DNA of 64,000 nt from Globisporangium splendens (Eukaryota; Oomycota; Peronosporomycetes; Pythiales; Pythiaceae): positions 62,001 to 126,000 of the forward strand of contig VFIW01000014.1 of the NCBI GenBank assembly GCA_006386115.1. Direction: 5' to 3'. A program made the translations under genes and the position numbers. Positions 47,727 to 58,262 of the stretch are shown piece by piece. Under the pieces are notes generated by a model. That model did not search any database and was not told the DNA's origin. It saw only the letters and a list, made by a program, of their open reading frames with translations. The number at the start of each line of letters is the position of its first letter. The stretch's first letter is position 1.

Positions 47727-49464
47727 TCAAGATCGGATCTCCAGGTTCGAGGTGGCTATTCGTTCCAAATCGATCGAAACTGGTTGCAGGAACCCGCTTG
47801 GCACAATAGAATCTGCAGCTTTCCTGGACTTGAGCAGATCCACTTTGTGTTGTCGTTCGTTGCTGTTTTTCAGACTCGCGCTCCACATCTCATCGTAGTT
47901 GATGGGCACGTCGGCACGCGCACTCGCAGGCGAATCTTGAGACAGCGAGGGCTGGCTTTGCGTGCGAGATATTGGATACCACGAAGTCACGCTAGTCGGA
48001 GCTGTTTGGCCACGCTGCTCATTTATGCTATGCATGCAAACACACAAATTCAGATTCTTTGACCAAAACCCATTGCAAGTGAGATTGTATCGAACGTACC
48101 TTCGTTGAGCTTCTCGTTCTGCGAGCTCCAAGCACCGCGCTTTCCATTTGTTGCAGCGTTTGTAGCATCGCCAATGCCAACGAATAGATGCTTTGCGAAG
48201 TTGCACACTACATCTCGAGAAAACACATTAACATTGGATCGTACCTGACTAGCCTCATATAGTTTTTGCAGATGCATGTTTTCTTGCCGTAGCTCCTCGA
48301 CAACCTTGCTTGTCTGCTCTTTCCACTCTTGCTCTTCTTTTATCACCTCATCTTTCAGCTTTTCAGTGGTTCGAGAAGCGACCAGTTGGGCTTTCTTCAT
48401 GGAAGACACTTCTTGGAGCCGTAGGTGACTCTCTTGTTCGAGAATCTCATTTTCGACTTTCTGCGCGTGCAAGAGAGCGAGGCGAATGCTCACGGTGAGT
48501 TACTAGCATATTACTTTCAGGACGTCAATCATCGAAGCCACGAACCATTTTCTGAAAGTGCTTCGCCTGCTGGCTGAACCGTTGCATCAAGTTGACCCCC
48601 ATACTCGGAAGTTGAAGCTCGTCTTTCAGTTTTGCATTCGCGACTAGGGCGTTCTGCCACACACACAGTTTACTAACGATATCATCTCATGAAAGCCACT
48701 GCTTACATCAGTACCTTGCTTTCTTCTGACATGGCATTGAACGCTTTCTTTAAATAGTCTGCACCCGGCTCTTGAAGTGATTTTCGAAAAGTCTGTTGGC
48801 AGATCACATCAGTATTTGAACATCATAACGAAAATTAGGTTATGGTCAGCCTTCCGAGGCAAGAAGACCGCTTACCTTTTCGAGAGCCATCTTGTGGTTG
48901 AACATGTCCAGTCGAACTTTGTGGATCTCTTCGGCGTGGCTCTTGCTTTCGTGCTCGAGCTGCAGCATGAGCTTATCCACTCGGTCGCGCAAGGTCACGT
49001 TCGCGCTTTCGACGACATCATACGCCTCCACGTGGAGCTCCAACTCGCTCACCTTACAGTTGAGCACCTCGATTTCGTGCTCGGCGTGCATTTTCTGGGT
49101 CAGGTGCTCGTCTTCTAGCATGCGAAGCGTCGCCTGGTGCTTCTCGATCTCGCGTTGCAGCATCGCTTCCATCGAGTTGATTTGCTCCTGTTTGCTCTTG
49201 TTGTCACACGTCATGCGCTCGATGATCTTGGCTTCTTCGCGCAACTACGCCTCGGCTTCCTCCACACGCTTGCGCAGCTCATCTGTATCTATTCAAGGCA
49301 GGCTTGCTAAGGGACAACCAGATCAATGCATTCAACATACGCGCGTAGTGGTGTTGCATAGGCACAAGTAAAAGAAAGGAATGAAAAGATATTCGTTGGT
49401 CGCGATGAGTACGTCTCTGTCGACTGGCGCGTCGCTCTTCTTCTTCGGATTCCTGCGCGTGCAT
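47727..49464 (-). pseudogene. Coiled-coil protein of flagellar type (BBOF1/CFAP157-like) with premature TAG
   Basis: Exons 49464-49413, 49288-48876, 48792-48715, 48653-48546 and 48460-48245 join in frame; one or two more (about 48150-48101 and 48015-47727) complete it. Nearly the whole product is coiled coil. The order of EDEHLTQKMHAEHEIEVL, HKVRLDMFNHKMALEKTFR, then ALVANAKLKDELQL fits DUF4515-type basal-body/axoneme proteins, a tentative match. Exon 2 has TAG at 49245-49247 inside unbroken coil sequence (LRKRVEEAEA, then LREEAKIIERM), best read as a CAG-to-TAG mutation. No normal intron removes it. Starting at the Met ten residues later would save most of the protein, so partial function is possible. 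Confidence 0.5.
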
Positions 49465-51062
49465 CGGAAGCAGAGCCACATACGCACAGTCACATATAGA
49501 TACGTCAGTTCATTCTCTGCCTACTAATCGCATCACATAAGGAGCGCCGTCATGCCCCGCGCGTACTTCTTTGGCTCCATGCCGCTGCAGATCTCAAGTC
49601 CGTCATTCGCGCGACCCACTTGCACTTCAACCTCCGCTTCAACCCAAAATAGCCAAGCAGCATCGAGTCCAAAACCAGGTGGTGTACGATGGAGGTTTTC
49701 TAAAACAGGGTAGAGGACTGAGGTCTCTGGTCGCAAGTGCCAAGCAACCACAAGTGAACAAAATAAGGTGCAGTAGGTCTTCAAGTTCTAAAACAAGGTA
49801 GCATTACCAACCATTTTGCAATGTGACGGCAATCAGCAACCACAATTGGACGATTTTGGTCAAGAGTGTGCATGGCTCATCTCAGGGCGGACTGCTGTCC
49901 AGATGGCACCGTGGGCAACGGTAAAGATCGCGATGCAGGAAGCAGCAGCAACACGCCTTTTGCGTCCTCCTCTGACGCTGTTGCCAATACGTGAATTAAT
50001 CGCACGGCTCCTTCCGCATGCCGATACTCATCTTCTGCGCGCTGGTGCTGTATGCATCTGCGCATGGCTCAACAGCATGGTGCGTCTGCTTCATGGTTTT
50101 TCCTTCCAGTGCATGCGCATGCACAAAAGTTTCCATCTTGCTTCAAAGAACTCGCATGGGAAGTAACATGGGGATCCACGGGTAGCAGCGTTGTGGAGTT
50201 CTCCACATGGCGTCCGCCTCAACGCTTGCGTCATGCGGAGTTTCTATCGAAACGTCCATGTGTCATCCTCCTGCTTCTCCCCATCGCAGAAAGAAGAGCA
50301 GCCAGCTCCAGAATTGCATCGTGTTTCCCTTTTGCCGTGCATCGCATGTGGCCATCCGCTACATTGCGTCCGATATGTCGGGAGAGCGATGTCCGGATCG
50401 CACCTGTTCAATGAACGCCAGACCACCCAAACAGCTTCGTGGATGCCGCTTGAACCCAACCAGCTGGCGCGGCCGTATGCCACGTTCAACTTTACAGTAT
50501 GGACACTCGCGAACTCTCTTTCGCGCTGCAGAAGCAGCTGGTAGCCAGTCAGCGCACCACTTAGGGCAGAAATTAATCCAACAGGGCGTACCGTCGCCAG
50601 TCTATAATTTGCCTCTATGGCAAAAGTCTTGTTAGCACAACTTGATGACTACGATTCATAAGATTGTGACTATTTACACTTCATAACACCTCCGAATGCT
50701 ATTCAATATAAAAGGTGTACCCAAGTCAAGTGAGTGCGGAACTCGTGAGAAAGCCAGTGCTCGTTCAGCAAAGGCAGGTACATGTCAGCCGGGTTCCTTT
50801 ACGCGAGTCGGTTGGTCATCCGCCCCGCCTTTGATGGAGAAAAGACGTCGGCTGACGCGCGCCAGGAAAGCAGAAGGAGAGGAGCGGGGCTGGCAATCCC
50901 CACGTGCGCGCGGCTTCCGCATCGTGTTACAATCCGTTTTCCAGTCTTCCGAGCAGGTCGTCCAGGGAGCACCCGTCACTCGGCACTTTCATATCCACGA
51001 GCAAGAGCCTTCGGCTGTCGTAGCACACACCAACCAAACAGCATTGACTATCGAACGAAAGC
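49465..51062. other. Long intergenic region
   Basis: About 1.6 kb. The open frames here lack splice logic and family resemblance. A TATAAAAG sequence at about 50706-50713 precedes the mucin-like gene by 350 bases. No gene supported. Confidence 0.4.
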
Positions 51063-52469
51063 ATGCACGGTCCATCGAAACTCACGCTCTTTGTCTTCGC
51101 CGTCTCGGCCGCATGCGTCTCCGCTGGCAACTTTGGCGGCGGCAACTACAACGGAGGCGCCATCTCGTTCAACAATGCCGACTTCCAGCAGAACGACAAC
51201 ATGGTCGTGAAACCAGCGGATCCGGCCATCAGCTCGAGCACGGGCAAGAACGGCTACGGCGTGCCATCAGCCACACCGATGGACTCGAGCAGCACCGTCA
51301 ACGCGAAGACGCCATGCTCCAAGAGCCCTGAGCCAACCATGCCGGCCAACTCATCTGGTGGCAAGCCTCCTGCTGCGGCCACTGCAACTCCTACTACTGC
51401 TCCACCAAAGCAAACCCCAGCGCCAACCACTGCTCCACCAAAGCAGACTCCAGCACCAACTACTGCACCAGTGACCACCCCTGCGCCAACACCTCAAGCA
51501 ACTACGGCCAAGCCATCCACTGGCACCACAGCTCCAGCTGCGACCCCTGCAGCCACCAAGCCGTCGACCGGTACCTCCACTGGAAACGCCACTCCAGCTG
51601 CGACCCCTGCAGCCACCAAGCCGTCGACCGGTACCTCCACTGGAAACGCCACTCCAGCTGCGACCCCTGCAGCCACCAAGCCGTCGACCGGCACCTCCAC
51701 TGGAAACGCCACTCCAGCTGCGACCCCTGCAGCCACCAAGCCGTCGACCGGTACCTCGACAGGAGCCACTCCACCAGCACCGGCGGCGACTCCGGCGGCT
51801 ACGAGCACTGGCGGCAAGACCACCCCAGCTCCAGTTGCTACCACCGCTCCGCCTGCATCTGGTACCTCCACTGGAGTCACTCCTGCTGCTACGCCTGCCT
51901 CGACAACTCCAGCTGGCAAGCAAACTCCAACAGCTGCCCCTAACCAAAAGGGATCAACGCCTGCTGCCAACGTTGCCACTCCTGCCTCCACCCCTGCTGC
52001 GTCTCAACCAAAGGTAGTTGTCGCGCCTCCAACATCTGGTGATGGTAACGATGACGACGACGACGACGACAGTGAGGAGACTCCGTCTAATGGAGCTACG
52101 GTTCCATCTACAACTCCAGCGTCGACAACCCCAGGTGGTGCGAGAAAGCCATCTCCGTGCCCATCGTTGCCGCAACCAGGAAGCAAGCCATCGCCATGCC
52201 CATCGTTGCCGCAACCAGGAAGCAAGCCGTCGCCATGCCCTTCGCTCCCTCAGCCTGGCAGCAAGCCGTCGCCATGCCCTTCGCTTCCTCAGCCAAATAT
52301 CCCAGCGGTCACCCCAGCGTCATCTAAAACGAAGGCAGCCTCGTCGGACGTGGACAAATCCAGCAACGTGCAGCAGCAAGTGTTTGAAGCCAACACCAAG
52401 AGTGCTGCGACGCGCGTGGCTCCGGCCATGGCTGCTGTCGTTGCTTCCCTGGTGTACTTCCTGCTTTGA
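51063..52469 (+). CDS. Mucin-like, probably GPI-anchored cell-surface protein
   Basis: Single exon, 468 residues. It has a signal peptide (LTLFVFAVSAACVSAG), a short Gly/Asn-rich start, then a long Thr/Pro/Ala/Ser domain fit for dense O-glycosylation. Inside it are four near-identical 20-residue repeats (ATPAATKPSTGTSTGNATPA) and, after an Asp run, four 13-residue repeats (KPSP CPSLPQPGS) each with one Cys. The C-terminus is a hydrophobic stretch (AMAAVVASLVYFLL) with small residues before it, as for GPI attachment. Likely a wall or surface coat protein; adhesion and mucin-type roles are known for similar oomycete proteins. The large open frames on its opposite strand are shadows of the repeats. 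Confidence 0.8.
   Translation: MHGPSKLTLFVFAVSAACVSAGNFGGGNYNGGAISFNNADFQQNDNMVVKPADPAISSSTGKNGYGVPSATPMDSSSTVNAKTPCSKSPEPTMPANSSGGKPPAAATATPTTAPPKQTPAPTTAPPKQTPAPTTAPVTTPAPTPQATTAKPSTGTTAPAATPAATKPSTGTSTGNATPAATPAATKPSTGTSTGNATPAATPAATKPSTGTSTGNATPAATPAATKPSTGTSTGATPPAPAATPAATSTGGKTTPAPVATTAPPASGTSTGVTPAATPASTTPAGKQTPTAAPNQKGSTPAANVATPASTPAASQPKVVVAPPTSGDGNDDDDDDDSEETPSNGATVPSTTPASTTPGGARKPSPCPSLPQPGSKPSPCPSLPQPGSKPSPCPSLPQPGSKPSPCPSLPQPNIPAVTPASSKTKAASSDVDKSSNVQQQVFEANTKSAATRVAPAMAAVVASLVYFLL
51541..51767. repeat. 60-bp tandem repeat in the mucin-like gene
   Basis: Three full copies and most of a fourth with period exactly 60 bases. The first three differ at only one position (51691 region, T to C), so expansion was recent. 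Confidence 0.95.
52146..52301. repeat. 39-bp tandem repeat in the mucin-like gene
   Basis: Four copies of a 39-base unit encoding 13 residues with the CPSLPQP core; copies vary mainly at third codon positions. Confidence 0.9.
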
Positions 52470-52836
52470 GGAGTCTCGGAGGTCTCTCTCATGTGAGTGT
52501 TAATGTATGTGTAAGACAGGAGGCAAACGTGATTAGCCAGGACGCGTGGAGTGAGTGAGTGGTGTGTGTGCATTATATTATACGAAGAGTTCTTTTGTTC
52601 CTTTCAGGGATGACTCTAACGAAAGAGTACGGATGATAAGAGAATACACTTCCCTTTAGACAACACGCAGCAGCAAAAGCCACTCTTTCCATTCACGTTC
52701 GCTTTGACAGCTTTTGAACCGAACTCTTTGGAGTCAGAAACAGACTCAGAACAAGAGTGCGTGTCTATGACTCAGACTCAGACGCATTTTCACCACTGTG
52801 CATGTGCGTGCCCATGGCGCCATTCAACCAAGGACC
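52470..52836. other. Intergenic region
   Basis: About 365 bases between the mucin-like gene and ALKBH1. No gene seen. Confidence 0.4.
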
Positions 52837-53919
52837 ATGGCGGCGTACAAGGCAAGCGAGAAGCGCTGGAAGCCCCTGAGCGAGGAGCAGATCCGTCAGG
52901 ACCCGCAGCTGCTGGACGTGCTCCACCTCTCGCCCGAGCAGCAGCGGCGCGTGCGCTCCGTCGGCACGTGGCAGTGGACACCCGAGAGCCCCGAGCGCCC
53001 CATCCTCGCGTTCGACGGCTTCGGCGACCAGCACGGCGGCTTTTTCGTGATCCCGAACGCCATCGACGCGAACACGCAGCTCCAAGTCGCGCACGCCTGT
53101 CTGTATGTGCGTATATGCGTACGCCCATCGCGTATGTGACTATGTAATAGGAACTGACCTGTGGCATGTTGAATGGCCAGGACGGAGTACTGTGAGGTAC
53201 CGCATGTGACCAACATGCATTGCCAGAACGAGCAGGTCGCCGAGATCTGGAAGAAGGCGCGCGAAAGCCACCCGAGCGACCCCGCCAAGTCACCACTGCT
53301 ATCGAAGCTGCACTGGGCGGCGTCTGGCCACCACTACGAATGGACTGCGCGAAAGTACTACAAGGAGAACTTCTCCCCCGTGCCACCGTTCCTCGAGAAG
53401 ATCGCGGTGCAGTGTGCGGAAGCGTGCGGCATGACCATCGCGGCCGAGGCTGTGATCGTCAACTTTTACAAGAAAACCTCCAAGATGGGCGGCCACCAGG
53501 ACGACGTCGAGTACACCATGGACCACCCGGTGATCTCGTTATCACTCGGGAGCAGCTCCATTTTCCTGAAAGGAACGACGACGAAGGAGGATCCGCCTCT
53601 GGAGGTGCTGTTGCGCAGTGGCGACCTGGCTGTTTTGGGTGGGAACTCGCGACTGAGCTACCACGGCGTTGCAAAAGTGCTACCCATCGGCACGTTCGAC
53701 GTCCCCAAAGAGCAGTGGGAGGCACTCGTTGAGGGAAAATCAAGCGAGGAGCAAGACGAGTACGCTGCGGTGCAAAAGTATTTAGGCGCGAATCGGATCA
53801 ACATCAACGTCCGCCAGGTGTACCCACTAGAGAGAGCAGAAACCAGCGACAGCGCGGAGGCAGAAGCACCCAGTAGAAAGAGAACCCGAAGCAGCTCGGA
53901 TGGTGAAGTGAGTCCATGA
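52837..53919 (+). CDS. ALKBH1: AlkB homologue 1, Fe(II)/2-oxoglutarate dioxygenase (two exons)
   Basis: Exons 52837-53102 and 53181-53919 give 334 residues. Iron ligands HxD (GGHQDD) and the distal His (RLSYHGV) are present. The 2-oxoglutarate-binding Arg pair lies in RININVRQV. The segment LSLGSSSIFLKG is typical of ALKBH1. ALKBH1 removes methyl groups from tRNA (1-methyladenosine) and DNA (6-methyladenine) in nucleus and mitochondria. In oomycetes, where 6mA is a known DNA mark, this gene is a candidate demethylase. The acidic Ser-rich tail contains a basic KRTR patch that may act in nuclear import. Confidence 0.85.
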
Positions 53920-54699
53920 GCTTAACGACTGGCCAGCAGTGTCAGCTGGCAGGGCGTTCATCTTGATCCAAAACGAGCGAAAGCTTCACCATGTAGCTTT
54001 CTAGCTGTTGCACCAGAAGTGCTTACTTGATATCGTTAACGCTGTTACCTGGATAACAACTGAATGAGGTCCTGCCGTGGAGACTTTGCTGCCAATAGAC
54101 TTTTTATTCCGGTGCTGGATGCAGTATAAAAAGTACTTTTCTTGTAAAAAGCAGTGTGCGAACCTAATGACAGCGAATCGCTAAGTTCGGTGGACACATT
54201 GATCAGACGGGTTGTCCATACAGAGTCTACAACAGTCGAAAGTGCAACCGAAATAGGCTGCCAAGTCGGTGTAAATTTCGCAGAAATTTGTCAGGTGCGG
54301 GATGCGAGTGGCACTCGCCTGCTGTTGCTGCAGTGACAATGTTCATTTTGCGATGACTTGGCATGGATCGGGCTGAGCTGGTCTGCCCTCACTTTGCGGA
54401 ACTGGCTGCGTTGATCTGTCGTGGCGGCAATGTTGTCCGTCGGTTTTGCGCCACATGCCATGCATGCCGAACCAGCACTCGCTGAGGAAGCTGACGCATC
54501 CATTGCATGCCACATCCCCTGCTTTTGCGAGGTAGTACACGACCATCATCCACCGCCACTTCAACCTGGTAAAGCAAGTTTTCTTGTTTCGGTCGAGTTT
54601 AGCTCCCACTTCAGATGCAAGCTACTCGCTAGGTGGTCAAAAGGCTCTTTTGAACTTCATGCACTCGCCATTCATCCGAGATGCAATAAGCAACAACTC
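53920..54699. other. Intergenic region
   Basis: About 780 bases with no gene that I can support. Possibly eroded end of the adjacent pseudogene. Confidence 0.35.
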
Positions 54700-55800
54700 A
54701 GCGCGTAGGAATCAAGCGTGCTTGAAAGACATAAAACAGTCGTGCGAAGACTCATGGTCACTCTTTCCACACAATCTTTCGCTGCGTTTCCTGCACTGCA
54801 AATTGGAAAATAAGACGCAAAACTCCACACATCCAGCGCGTTCCATGCCTCCAACGTGCATCTTGAAGAAGATTCAAGAGCGCTCAGAAACGCCACTTTC
54901 AGCGCTAGAGAAGTCTCTGTGAAGGAGCTCACCGTGGAAAGTCGCAGTCAAGTCGACTGCTAGGCTCGAGTCTTCACCCCAGTGGTCCAGCTCGACGAGC
55001 TGAATTGTCTTGTTAACTCTTAGCAACTCAAACAATCCAGGGAGTTTTTCGTGATCGTTGTCGTTCCCGCCGATGTGCAGCTCTTGCAACACCAGATCTT
55101 TCGCGTGGCAGACCAACACGTCGACCACTCATCTCAAATATCAATCCTCCATATCGGTAGAGTTCAAATTCAGTGCGATCAGCCTTCTGCCGAGTGCTCC
55201 GTCGAGTGTTGAGCAGCGCATCGATTTCTTCACTCTCAAGCATCATAACTTGCTCCAAACAAGTCGCTTCATCTTTGGACAGTAGGTTGCAAGATGGTTC
55301 AGGATGCTTGTATAGACATTTGGCATCTTCGAAACTTCAAGCCAAACACGATCGCAGGTCTCTCCAGCGCATGGCGTGCGGTCGTGAACACTGCTAACAT
55401 CGCGTCCATAGTCGTGCGATCGATCATTGAGTTCGCAATGCGGAATCGAAGCCGAGGAAAGTGCATTCCCCGGCGATTAATTGGTCTGCAATCAGATTTC
55501 TCCACATTGCCATGTTGGAACAAAAGATACGTCGCCAAAATACAAATTTCTTTCCTGGTTGCGAGCTCAAACGGTTCGAATGCTCCACGGCTACGATTAT
55601 GGTTCGGGTTGCGCGCGCCGGACTCGTTACCTTATTCAAATGGACAACGAGTGCCAGTGGATCGCCGACGAGCCGTCCACTAACGCATCGAGGCTCCAAG
55701 CATTTCTGCAATGCAGGTTTCGCGCGACGGAGGACTTGGCGAGCTTTTCTTGCGCGGGTCGCCGGCTCTGACATAGTTTTCGTGTTGCCCTTGTTGTTTG
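54700..55800 (-). pseudogene. Shattered LRR-family gene
   Basis: Pieces of one protein pattern appear in changing frames on the minus strand: SQPGKKFVFWRRIFCSNMAM (about 55570), IANSMIDRTTMDAMLAVFTT then IVFGLKFRRCQM (55440-55330), KCLYKHPEPSCNLLSKDEAT then LESEEIDALLNTRRSTRQ (55325-55150), LVLQELHIGGNDNDHEKLPG then LLRVNKTIQLVELDHWGED (55095-54975), and LKVAFLSALESS (about 54900-54870). The NKTIQLVELD type is an LRR of the ribonuclease-inhibitor kind, common in oomycete multi-copy families. At least four frameshifts. Further 5' sequence up to about 56150 may belong to it. Confidence 0.5.
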
Positions 55801-56270
55801 GTCTTTGTGTTGTGTCTTTGTTGCTCGTTGTTGTCGTTGTTGGACACTCTGCGAGTAGTGGAGTGCTGAGAGACGCTATCCAAGAGTGAAGCATTTTGCA
55901 TTTTCCAACAACGGCGGGATAGCTGGAGACTAGGGTGCTTACCTTCTGAACTGCTGGTTGAAGCTTGAAAGGATATGTTTTAAAATGCGCTTGTTTTCCA
56001 CTCGCAAGGCTTTGGAAAGGTGCTCTTGTACTGCTGTCGAGAACAGTAAAGACAGCCGGGCTTTGGCACAGAGCCTCAAGCAAGAAGAGCATCGAATCAC
56101 TGACTCGCACGTCCATGGGCAATCGGAAAACAAGCATACTCTCCGCATTGCCAAACGGTGTTTACCGTGTCGTCAATCGCTTCATGCGAGCAGTTGCTGT
56201 AGCTTTTGATCGATGTAATACCCACGCTGTAGCACCATAGCACTTTTCTTGGCTGAATAATTAAATATAC

Positions 56271-57745
56271 TTACACGACGCAACGATCGAGAGGTTCCAA
56301 GTACTGAGTCTGAACCGCAAGGTAGTGGACGCGGCGCCGCATTAGGTGCACACGGAAATGCGACGGCAGTGTCGTGGAGCCCAGCCCCCTCATACACTGG
56401 AAGTTGCTGTGCGCTTTCTCAAGGTCCATCTCCGCTCGTCTGTATCGCGGAGTGAGATGCGTGGGGTGAATGCTGAACATTTGTCCTCTGTGCGTCTTCA
56501 GAGACTTGGACACGCCAAGTGGGAACGGGTCTAACAAGGCTTTCCCGTTCACATAGAGCACTTCAGGGACCTCAGTGCTTTCCGGACCGACTGGGACGTA
56601 ATGCGCCATGCTACCGCAGAGCGTGTCAGGATGCTTCTCGAGATCTTGATTTGGCACCGAGTTGAGTAGGCTCAGTCCCCACGGCGAGAAGTAGTAGTCC
56701 TCGTGCGCGAGTTCGTACGCGAGCCAGAAAGCCTCTTTGTCGCCCCTTTTCAAATGTAATAAAGACACGTTGGGAGTTAATCGACTTTCACATACGACAA
56801 GTACACACAGCAAACACCTCATTACCATGAGAAAACGTGATTGAATCGCTCGATCGTGATGAGGTACTTGAGGACCTCCATCGCTTTTCCGGCCTTGGTT
56901 TTGTCGATCACCACGACGGACGAATCCTGCTCGTGGCTCGTCTGTTCGCGATACGCCATGGAGTTCAGGAGCTGCTCCGAGGGTTTCACGCCACTGAGGC
57001 CGAATCGTTTGTAGTCAAACGTCTCAATGATGTGCTTCAAGAGATGCTGCTCTTTGTCGCTGTCTTGTGGATCTTTCACTCGAGTGTTGAAGTACTTGTG
57101 CTGGTTGTACAGCCGGTCGTAGAAGAAGATCGTGCCCGTGCGCTGGTACCCGTCCAGTGTTCGCAGACTCGCAGGGTCCTTCAAAAACACCGCATCCGCA
57201 TCCAGCAAGAGCACTTCCGTCAGCTTGGTATGGTACAGCGCCAGCGGCTTGATCCAGTAGCTCTTGAAGGAAAGCGCGACCGACTCCTGGATGATCTGGT
57301 TCTGCTCCATCATCTCCGTGCACACGTCGATGATCTGGATGTTGCTGTCATTTATGGTCAGCAAATCCTGCGACTCCTGCGAGAGCTCGTCCGGGAAGCA
57401 GTGGTAGACGTGGATCGGCTCCTGGTTGCCGAGACAGCGCAGCTCGCGGATCAGCGACACGGCCAGTGCGAGGATCTCGTCGTGGACGCACAAGAGGATG
57501 CCGCGTGAGTCACTTGACGCATTTGGCGTGTCGTTCGCATCTTTAATAGTCGTCTGAGCGTGCTGCATGAGCACTATTCCGCCATTCGATGCGCGCAGAA
57601 CGCCATGCTGGCGCGTGTGTCGCGCGCTCTCCGTGGCAGCCAGTGAGAGCGGCAGCGCGTTGTACACCATCCCCAAAAGCGCGCCGCACAGGACGAGCAC
57701 GCCGCAGAGCAGCAGCAGCGCGTTGGTCGTCACGCGCAGCCGCAT
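56271..57745 (-). CDS. MNN1-type alpha-mannosyltransferase-like glycosyltransferase (two exons)
   Basis: Exons 57745-56826 and 56745-56271 join in frame to 464 residues. A type II signal anchor starts the protein (ALLLLCGVLVLCGALLGMVY), so the catalytic part faces the Golgi lumen. The fold has the features of the MNN1/Mannosyl_trans3 family: HVYHCFPDEL, SFKSYWIKPLALYHT, LLLDADAVFLKDP with the metal-binding DxD, and KEAFWLAYELA. Such enzymes add terminal mannose to N- or O-glycans. With the nearby mucin-like gene, a role in surface glycan build-up is plausible but not shown. Donor and linkage cannot be read from sequence. Confidence 0.78.
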
Positions 57746-58029
57746 CCTCAGTCTGCGTGCTGATAACGGATGAGTGCTGCCTTCGAAAATGCCGCATTCG
57801 CACCATCCTCATGTGCGTGATTGTGGGCGATTTGCTTGGCAGTGCTGCCCGATCATCCACTAAAACTGGGTCGACCTTCCTTATTTAACGTTGGCCACAT
57901 CAAATTGTTTCCTACAATAGCGCTCTAAACCTTAATCAAATGAAAGTATTAAGGTGGGTCACACTAAATTTCGTCCCCGTTTGCTCGCCATGTCTTCCCC
58001 CCCCTTCCCCATAATGCGACTGATCTAAT
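57746..58029. other. Divergent promoter between glycosyltransferase and EPC gene
   Basis: About 280 bases. Contains the phrase GGTGGGTCACAC, also seen upstream of the LMBD1-like gene at about 20823; this might be a shared element. Confidence 0.35.
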
Positions 58030-58228
58030 ATGCGGCGCCAGAGCCTGCGGCCGCGGCAGATCGATGTGCACGCGCGCATGCGCATCATCCGCTCGGAGGA
58101 GGATCTGGTGCTGGACGAGGACGGCGCGGGCTCCTCCCAGCCACAGGCCACCTTCGAGGAGCTCATTGGTGTAAGCGCGTTTATGCAGGGATTCTTATAG
58201 AGCTCTATGGTGCAGCACTGACTGGTGG

Positions 58229-58262
<34 letters not shown>

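Noticed and set aside
49816..50635. Overlapping open frames in the 49.5-51 kb region
   Set aside because: Short, in mutually overlapping frames, without ATG context, introns or recognisable motifs.
51254..52296. Large open frames (up to 198 codons) opposite the mucin-like gene
   Set aside because: They are low-complexity reverse readings of the 60- and 39-base repeats and have no splice or promoter support.
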